A model generated the notes under the pieces. It was not told the origin of the DNA. It saw nothing but the letters and a program-made list of their open reading frames with translations, and did not search any database. 64,000 bases of DNA from positions 72,512,418-72,576,417 of the forward strand of contig OY978526.1 of assembly GCA_963854835.1 (NCBI GenBank). The letters run 5' to 3'. Below, one piece after another: positions 37,401 through 48,054 of the stretch. The position numbers and the translations under genes are program-made. This DNA is from Megamerina dolium (Eukaryota; Arthropoda; Insecta; Diptera; Megamerinidae). Every line of letters begins with the position of its first letter. Within the stretch, counting starts at the first letter, position 1.

Positions 37401-40400
37401 CTTGCTGGCCAAAAATCCACATCCTAATTCGTGCCTTTCAGCAGACAACTGTAGTAGATATCTCAGGACGCTCTTTTGGAGCAGCCCTGTCCTGTCCATT
37501 GCATTTCCTGGAGAGCGGTGATGTCAGCTCTGTATTTTTCGAGGACATCAACCAGCTGGATAGAGGCACCCTCCCTATAAAGGGACCGGACATTCCAGGT
37601 GCATATCCATAAATCCTTGTCCTTTTTTCGTTTGCGGGGGTCATCAACAAAAGCGGTAGTCCTTATCCGAGGCATATTTGTTTTTTTCATTGGGGGGGTT
37701 TTTATGTGGCGGGTCCCAAACCCAACGCACAACCTCTAACCGAGGAGATTTTCGCCACTCACTTCAGCCGCCTCCCAGCGGGTGCCAGGAAGACGTTGCC
37801 CGGTGGTCGCCACATGGAGGGCCCCCATTAATAATAATGAAAGCGCCGTCACATAGTAAGCAGAGCAAGCTATATGACTACCCCTCATTAACAAATAAAG
37901 GTATCATCACATAGCGCTCAGATCAAACTACATGACAGCCAGTGAGTTGACTTGCGATGAGTTCAACAAGGATTGCTCTAGCCCCACCCGGTTGAGGCAG
38001 TTAGACACGTTACCTTGCGAAAACACCACCAGACCACCATTGATTTTAATAGCAATACAATTAAAAGGTGCTATTATATGTATGTATAATTTCTTCGTCT
38101 CTTCCTAAGGCAATAGTAAATATAATTTCATGGTTAATAAATTAATAAAAAAAAATTAATAAAATTTTTCGTCCACATACAAATGCAGTATTAACGATAT
38201 GATGCACGAGTATTACTCGTATTTGAGAAATTTTTGAAAATTTTCTTCAGATATCTTTTTAATTTTGCTCTAATATTTTATAGAGTCCACTCTCATAAAT
38301 CTGTTGATCTTTGCTGGCAAAAAACTGATGCAAGACATTTTTTTTTTTTGACGTCCATACTAGAAAGAGACTTTTTGCAGTAAAAAAATTCCGTTGAGAA
38401 CGTAAGAAATAATAAAACGAATATACCAGACCTACCGCATTATCTTGGTGCAACACTATATCCTTTTTTTTTATTAATTGTGGCTTTTTCGCTCTGTCCA
38501 ATTGATAACAGTACATTTTAGAAATGATTTTGATATTGTCCAGTAGTAAAAGTTAAAAAGAGGACCCGCATATCTTCAAATCCCACCAAATAGAGAACAT
38601 CATAGCCCATGGTAGTCCATAGCCTTTCGGTTAACATTGTTGTAGACAATCCATTTCTCATCCTCAGTTATAATTCACTTAAGAAATGAGTAATTTGATT
38701 GACGTTTCAGAAGCAACTCACAGATATCAATGTCCGAAATCAAATTTATTTCTGTAAGAACATCGACCCATACGTCGAATTTTGAAATGAAATCAACGTG
38801 ATTCACGTGATTATTCGTATTTGATAAATTCGATTCCTCAGCGATAACACGAAATGTTTGTATTTATATTTATACCATTTATGTGAGGGCATGAAATAGA
38901 CGTTAGCAACTACTCGAAGGAAGCTCCGAAGCTCGCCTACCGGTAGATTCCCGAAGTAACTAACCTTAGGATTAAAAAAAAAAAATTTTAACGTGCTATA
39001 ACCTATTGAATATACCATCTAGAACCACAATATTTGACATGTAAACTACGATTCTATTGTCTAATAACTGGCAAGATATTAGCGAGCCACACCCACTAAT
39101 TATAGTAACTCCCATACGAAGTGCTTTAATTTTTTACAAATTTTAAACGCTATAACTTCGGTAGTCATCTGCCAACAACGACATATTTAACACTTAGACT
39201 AATACTGAAGTCGGAAATAAGATCTTCCGTATAAAGCCGCGATAATTTAAAAAAAAAATTAATTAATTAAATTATTTAAATGAGCCCCGTCCATTGTTCA
39301 AAGTGGCTCCAATACAAAGCCGTAAAATACTTTAAATTTTAAACCGTTATAATTTGCATGGTATTTATTCCATTATTTATTATTATACCCTGCATAATGC
39401 AATATGCATGGTATATTCATTTCGGTCAGATGTTTGTGTCCACTTGAAGGAATCTCCGGAGATATAGACATGGATATATATTCGTGATCAGCGTCGATTA
39501 AATTTTCGATTTAACGATGTCCGTCCGTCCGTCCGTCCGTCCGTCCGTCCGTCCGTCTGTCTGTCACCTGGCTGGTTCGCACGATAACTTGAGTAAATAT
39601 TGAGCTATTTCGATGAAATTTGGCATAAGTAATCTATGATCCAAGGGTACGGAGGGGATTGATATTGGGCATGATCGGTCAATAACCACGCCCACACCAA
39701 GCATTCAAAGCGACTAACCTCGAAATTTTCAAAATCTTTAACTGGCTATAACTCACATAATATACCACTTGGGACAACAATATTTTGCACATAGAGTTAT
39801 ATTATACTACTATATAACCTCGCCAAAAGTGGGTGAGCCACGCCTACTTTCTAGCGTAGCTCCCATACAAAGTGTCTGTACTTCTTTTAAATTGAAACTG
39901 CTGTAACTTCTACAATCTTCTGTCTAGGATAATCATAATTGACACTTAGATTAACACGGCAGTCAGAAATAATATGTCAGAAAATAAATGTGCCACGCCC
40001 ACTCCTTTTTGGGTCTCCCATACAAAGTTGCGGAAATTAAAAAAAATGTTACCGGTTATAACTTGCAAACTATTCAGCATAGAATAACGAAATTTAAGGT
40101 GTGGATTTGTATTGTATGAGCAACTAGGCTCACAGAAAATGGGCGCACCACGCCCAGTGTTTATCGTAGCCCCCATACAAATTTTAAATTGAAACAGCTG
40201 TAACTTCGGCAATCTTCTGTCTAGAATAACCATAATTGACACTTAAATTAATATCGTAGTCGGCAAAAATCTGGCGAAAAATCAGCGTACCACGCCCACT
40301 TCTTATTGGGGCTCCCATACAAAGTTGAGGAAATTAAACAAAAATGTTAACCACCATATCTTAGAAACTATTCAACGTAGGACACCAAATTTAAGGTGTG

Positions 40401-43400
40401 GATTAACATTGAAAAATTAATTGGATTTACTAGAAAGTGGTAAGCCACGCCCACTTTTTATATAGCTCCCATACTAAGCCTCGGAATTATCTTAAAATCC
40501 TTTTACTTCGTCAAAGTCAACCATATTTCGGGTGTAAATTAGTAGTATATGCAAAAATTGTTTCTCGAAAAGTGGAAATAAAAGAAAAGTTGGATATTCG
40601 AGTAAACTTTTTATATATAAATCTACATATGCAGGGTATAGTTTGGTCGGCCCCAGCCGACTGTAAGGAGATTTTTTATTATACCATTGTTTCATCTGGT
40701 AATACCGTCATTTTGAAGCGTCATCATTAGGCTTTCATTTTCAGTATCTGTCATTTCGCTGAAGTGTAAACAACATAGTTTCACATTCAATATGAAAAAG
40801 AAGGCTGCCGAAAGTCATCGTATTTTAGTGGAAGTTTCTGGTGACCATGCTTTAGCTGAACGAACGTTTCAGAAGTGGCAATTTTGATTTAGAAGACGAA
40901 GAATGACCCGGAGCGCCACCTCAGTTTGAGGATGAAGAATTTAAGGCAAGGCTCGATGAAGATCCATCACAAATGCAAGATGAACTCGCATGAAATACTT
41001 GGAGCCACTCAGACAACCATTTGGCATCGTTTAAACGCAATGGGAATAATTCAAAATGTATGAAATTGGATGCCGTATGAACTGAAGCCAAGAGACGTCG
41101 AACGCCGTGAACAACTGCTCCAACGGCAAAAAATAAAGCGGTTTGTGTATCGAATTGTGACTGGCTATGAAAAGTGGGTGCATTACGATCATTCAAAATG
41201 TCGGACAACATATCGATATTCCGACCATGCCTCATCATCGACGGTAAAGCCGAATATTCATGGCGAGATAATCATGCTGCGTATTTCGTGGGACCAGCTG
41301 AGTGTTTTGTATTATCAGCTGTTGAAATCGGGTCAGACGATCACAGGTGACCTGTACCGACGACAATTGATGCACTTGAGCCGAGCATTGCCAGAAAAAC
41401 GGCCGCAATATGCCGATAGACACAAAAAAGTCATTTTGTAACATGATAATGCTCGGCCACATGTTGCTTAGAACGCTGAAATGGGAAGTCCTACCCCCTT
41501 TTCCTTTCCGATTAGCACTTGTTCCGACCGATTACACCCGGCCTGGAAGAATAGCCCTTCCATTCTTACGAAGAAGCCAAAATTCGGATCGATTCATGGA
41601 TTCGTGGAATCCAATTTTTCATAATAAAATTTCAATTTTCGAAAATAAACCGCACGAACTTATTTATACTCCCAATATGATGATAATATATATAATATTG
41701 ATACTTATTGAATTAGTTATAAGTATGTAATTTGTAGGTAACAAAGTAATGGCAACAAATAGACTTAATAATTATTAATGAGCATTTCGTCAACTCGCGT
41801 GTTTTAATCATGCAATTATAATTAAATATAATTAAATAAATACAATAGGTTGGTATGAATGTACATTGAGAAAAATTTTGAATTGGAAATCGATAATATG
41901 TACATTAGGGTGGATCGCTCCTCAAACAAAAAAAAGTGTCCTAATTTCACCACTAGTTTGAAAGATTATGTCGAAACGTTCTCGGTACCAAAAGAAAAAA
42001 AATTTTTTTCTTAACCCTTGTAGAACCTCCAAAATAGTTTTTTTTATCATAACACAGTTGTTGATTGTTAGATTTTAAAAAATAATAGCTTGATGAAAAG
42101 CTATCAGGAAGGGCTATAATTCCTTCATATATAACTTTAAAATTGAATGAGTCCCTAAAAAAACATATTCAGTTTCCCTGATTCTACGCCCCTCATGAAA
42201 CATTTTTCCAGCACAAAATTAAAGCCCCTTAAAAAATGAACGTTTTTGGCCCGAGAACGTTTCAACTTAATTTTTCAAAGTAGAGCAGAAATTTTATACT
42301 TTTTTTTGCGATCCTCTCTTATGTACATGACTTTGCAAGTGTAAAATCTCTTTTTATTATTATTCATATTTCAAAAGTCTCTCGATGAACCGAACGAAAA
42401 GCATTTTGTAATTTGATAAATATGTGATTTCACTCAAGGTTGATAATTTTAAAGTTCCGAAATAATTTCGATAAAAAATAATATTCCTTGTGCACCAAGC
42501 TTTTGCCTTTGTAATTGTTTAGATTGCAACTTCCAATTGGAGGCGCCCATTTTTCCCAGTGTACACAGTGTATGCACATTTATTTATTTGTAACGTTTTT
42601 TGTACTTTTTTTAATAAATGAAGTACCTAAGATTATTCACACATAAAACAGAACATCATAAAATTATATGTGTTACATATTTCAGCTGTAGGAAGAAAAA
42701 AATCTCCTTACAGTCGGCTGGGGCCGACCAAATTATACCCTGCATACATTAAGAAGTAGGCGTGGCTCGCCAGTTTTTTTGAGAAACAATTTTTGGGGGT
42801 TTTAAAAGGAATAATTTAAAGAAGATTTTTTAGATAATTCCGAGGCCTAGTATGGGAGCTATATAAAAAGTGGGCGTAAATATAATAAATTTTACAATAT
42901 TAATCCACACCTTAAATTTGGTTGTCCTACGTTCAATAGTTCGTAAGCTATAGCGGTTTAAATTTTTTTCAATTTTCGCTACTTTGTATGGAAGCCCCAT
43001 TAAAAAGTGGGCGTGGCATGTTGATTTTTTCCCATATTATTTCCAACTAACATATTAACCTAAATGTTAATTAGGATTGTTCTAGACAGAAGAATGCAGA
43101 AGTTACAGCTATTTCAATTTAAAAGAAATTCGGTCATTTTGTATGGAAGCTACTATAAACAGTGGGCGTGGTGCGTCCATTTGCTGTGAGTCTAGTTGCT
43201 CTTACAATACTAATCCATACCTTAAATCTGGTTATTCTACGCTGAATAGTTTGCAAGTTATGATGTTTAACATATTTTTTTAATAACAAGTGGGCGTGGT
43301 ACGCTGATTTTTTTCCATACTATTTCCGACTATCATATTAATCTAGGTGTCAATTATGGTTATTCTGGACAGAAGATTGTAGAAGTTACAGCTGTTTCAA

Positions 43401-46400
43401 TTTAAAAGAATTTCAGTCATTTTGTATGGGGGCTACTATAAACAGTTGGCATGGCGCATCCGTTTCCTGTGAGTCTAGTTGCTCTTACCATACTAATCCC
43501 TACCTTAAATCTCGTTGTTCTACGCTAAATATTTTATAAGTTAGAGGGCTTAAAATTTTTGTTTAATTTCCTCAACTTTGTATGGGAGCCCCAATAACAA
43601 GTGGGCGTGGCACACTGATTTTCTGCCATATTATTTCCGACTACCATATTAATCTAAGTGTCAATTATGGTTATTCTGGACAGAAGATTGTAGAAGTTAC
43701 AGCTGTTTCAATTTAAAAGAAGTACAGACACTTTGTATGGGAGCTACAATAAAAAGTAAGCGTGGCTCGACCATTTTTGGCAAGATTATATAGTAGTATA
43801 ATATAACTCTATGTGCCATATATTGTTGTCCCAAATGGTATATTAAGTGAGTTATAGCAAATTAAAGATTTTGAAAATTCCGAGGTTAGTCGCTTTGAAT
43901 GCTTGGTGTGGGCGTGGCTATTGACCGATCATACCCAATATCAATCCCCTCCGTACTCTTGGATCATAGGTTACTTATGCCAAATTTCGTCAAAATATCT
44001 CAATATTTGCTCAAGTTATCGTGCGAACCAGCCAGATGACAGACAGACAGACAGACGGACGGAGGGACGGACATCGTTAAATCGAAAATTTAAGTGACGC
44101 TGATCACGAATATATATATACTTTTCTATATCTCTGAAGATTCCTTCAAGTGGTTACAAACATCTGTCCGAAATGAATATACCTTGCATATTACATTATG
44201 CAGGGTATAACAAAGAGTGGAAATCCATATTTACACATTATAATTTATGACAATATAAATTAGACATTGATTTAGTATAATAATTAACTAAATGCTAATC
44301 TAATGATAATCTAACGTTAGTACTTATATTAGCATGGCAAAGCTATTTCTCTTATTTTTAATGCAAACTACTATTTGCATTAGGTAGCTAACTAAATATA
44401 TTCTCAATTAAAAGCTCATAGTTCAGTAGCATTAGAAAAACAAGAAATATATGTAAGTATTATTGAATATACCTACAGTATTTATGATAATCCATTCGAT
44501 AAAATTGCTTTTAATAATAAAATCGTATTTCCTAGCTGGGGATGCCAATTTGCGGGCTCTTTACTGATCCCGAAATTTTTTGAACTTTTCAAAAGCGATT
44601 TCTGGAACGAGGGTTTTATTCACAAAATTGTAAAATATTTAAAAATATAAAAAATATTTATTTTGTTTAATCCAGAAAACTGGACATTTTATGTAGATGC
44701 CTCCACTATCTATTATATATTTTTCTTTAAAAAATAATGTATTAAAACTACCAGAGAATATTCCATATTTAAAAATGATACTTTGTACTTGAGCAATAAA
44801 CTAGAAATTACAACACAAAAAACAACAATCATTTTTAATATTTCGATATTCGATATTTTGAATAAATGATTATTTATTTCTATTTGGAGTCTTCCATAAA
44901 AAAACGTATATGCATTTCTGTTACTCCTTCCTCAGTTGTCATCTTTTGCTATTGCCAACTTTATGTAGAAAGAACCTTGATAAAAAAAAAAAAAAAAATA
45001 TGAATAATAATTATGCAACGTCATATTCTACTCATATCGTATATATTATATAGTATGTAAATAAAATAAGATGAAAAAAAAATTAAACTTTCTGATAGCG
45101 AAACAACAGTGAAAAACAAAAATCAATAAAATTCGCGTACATACGACATATACACTCAATGTACTTGTGCGTTCACATGCAATTGAACAAATTACCATCT
45201 CGTGGTCAGGTGCAGTAGTTAGTAGCAGCAGCAGCAGCACAGCGTTTAAATTAGGCAATTTTGATTACTATGTATGCCAACATATTCAGACACGCCAACG
45301 GCATGTTTAGTTACTAACGTACACTGCCTACAATGATTTTTTATACAATATGTTCAAGAGAAACGGTGCTTTTAGAGTATCACACTTTTCAACAGTGATT
45401 CAACGGAAGTAAGCACATGAAAAGCGAAACAGATTTTCTCCAGCAGACAACATATACATTTCTCTATATATGCATTTATAGTCGCCGAGTTCGAATTCGA
45501 GATCGGATTTCATGCATAACCTCAAAAGAAAGAAATACAAAAGCTAATAGTTGAACGAATTATCCCTAAAGGGTTAAAATGTATGACCAATCCCTATTAA
45601 TTTTTTCTTGTCAACTTTTTTTTTTTTTTTTTAATATACTTTGTCACTACCTCAACAACTTAGCGGGACTCCCCTGCAAACTAACCTCAAACAAATATAA
45701 AAAGTTGAAATTTCCATTAAAATATCCAAAATTGTCATATTAAAAATTAAATGTATGACTGATCCCCATTAAATTGTTCTTCTCAATATTTGTTTAACAT
45801 ATTTTTCTTCTATCTTTACCTCTAAAAGGTCTACGCTACAAAATTGATGTTATTAAAAAGATAGCTTCCATCCCCCCCATCATTAATTTTTACTATTCAG
45901 CGTTTTTCCTGAACACACTTACACCCTATCTTCACTTCTTAGGGAGTCTTCGGTACAAAAGAAAACTTAAAAGTACCAGAAAACCGACGAATATCCTTAT
46001 TATTGCCAAGAAATAGCTCGTAGAACGGTTAACCGTTCTTGGGCGTGATCGACACTCATTCAATTTTCTGTCCCAAACTACCTCTTAGACCGGGCTTGCA
46101 TACCCAATTTACTAAATACATTTTTCATGTGTCCATGTTCTTATTGAAGGGTTCCAAGTAAGGCTTGTGTTTGTTAAGGTTCCAACTCACGCTGAAAATG
46201 ATGATGGATTGACTTCAATTCTCACAACAGTTGAATTTTATAGTAATTTTGCAAGAAATAGGCTAGCCGCGCCCATTATTTAATTTAGCTTCCATACAAA
46301 GTCGTGGAATTTTTTAACTTTAAAACGTCATATTTTACGTAGTCTTTAGCTAAGAAAAGCCATATTTGAAATGAAGATTAGAGGGAAATCATTTTGCGAA

Positions 46401-48001
46401 ATGGGCACTGTAACCCCACTTTCTATATATTATATATATCTACATGAGCAGGTAGTAAGGTAGTAGTCCGGTGTGACGACCGAAATTCCGAGGTCTTTTA
46501 AAAAAAATTTTTAACAAGAAAATAAAATGCGATCGTTTTAAAATTTTTACATGTTTTTATTGGTGTTTTCAAGTATAGAAAAAAAAATTTTTTTAAGTTA
46601 ATTTTACATTAATTTGTTTTTAATTTTTGACGTCAGAAAAAAAGATGAGTTGGTTCGGGGAAGCACACAGCCTTCCGAAGTCATCAAATAAAAAATTCAA
46701 AAAGATTATTTAATGAACTAACCTATAAAATACTTTAAAAAAAAAGACAAAAACAAAATGGCGGACTTGTGAAAAAAGTTCTCAAAATCTAATTTTTTTT
46801 CTTGATAAATTGTTTAAATAAAATAGTTTATTATTAAAAAATTTAATATAAATTAAATGTAATAACGGATAAAATTTAGCCAAATCGGTTGAATAATTTT
46901 GAGTCAATGCTTCCCCGAAATTTCGAAAACATGGAATTTGAGAAAAACGCGTTTAAAGTTTTGACAACAGATTCATACACACTACGGCGCGCTCTCTTAT
47001 TTTAGCTATAACTTTAAAAATATACAAAATTTCGGTCTGAAATTTTTAAAGTATAGAGACGGTTTTCTTCCGAAAAATGTAAAAAAAATCGATTTTTTTT
47101 TTTGAACCCATCGCACCGGACTACTACCTTAAATTAGTCAACCCACGTAGGTTGTGTAATTTTATTTTTTAATTTCGTGAGACTTTTGAGAACACCCTTT
47201 ATATACTTAGGTATGTTTGTGTTTATGTAAGTATCTACATTAGGTTGGGTCACTCTATACAACAACAATAACAACAACAAAAGGTTGAAATATCATCTAT
47301 TTCTTAATTGAACATTTAAATATTGGCTCCAATAAAGAGAGGCTTTTTGATACACCCTGATTTGCAATTTATGAATTTATTAAATTACTTCAAAAACAAA
47401 TATTTTAAGAGCTTTTAAGGCCTTTGATATTGTACAAAAATTCAAGTTAAGAGAAAAAACTCGAAATTACTTAATTCAATAATATATTGTATTATTACGG
47501 AGGTCCATGATACCTGCAAATCGGTCATATAATGTCTATTGCATGATAAAAACAGTTTTGGCTCTTTTTATGGCGTATAAAAAGAAAACAACAACAACAA
47601 ATGCCAAGATCTCTTCACCATAAGCCTTCAATTATGGGATGGATATTTTAAAAAATGTTTATCAACCCACTGTAATGCACATAAATGTATATACAAATGC
47701 CCGATTACTACTTGACTGAGTGCCTTAGTTAATAGTAAGTAGTATCACTCACACTTACATATGAAATTCATATTATTATAAATGTACAATGTGTGCTTAT
47801 AATGCTGGTGTCTTTATTGCTCTCTTCTCGTGTGCTCGTATGCACTTGTGCTGCAGCTGCTGTTATTGTTGCTACGATGTTGCTGGCTGTTGCCACTGAC
47901 ACTTAAATTGGGCACTATACGTGGCAAGTTCTTCCAGTTATCGTTGCTTTCTTGCTTGATGTTTTTCATTACTTTTCCACGCACACTCGTACATACATAC
48001 G

Positions 48002-48054
<53 letters not shown>

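Noticed and set aside
44536..44615. Second hAT end resembling 3816
   Set aside because: Only one end is visible and the match is partial, so it is noted but not annotated as an element.
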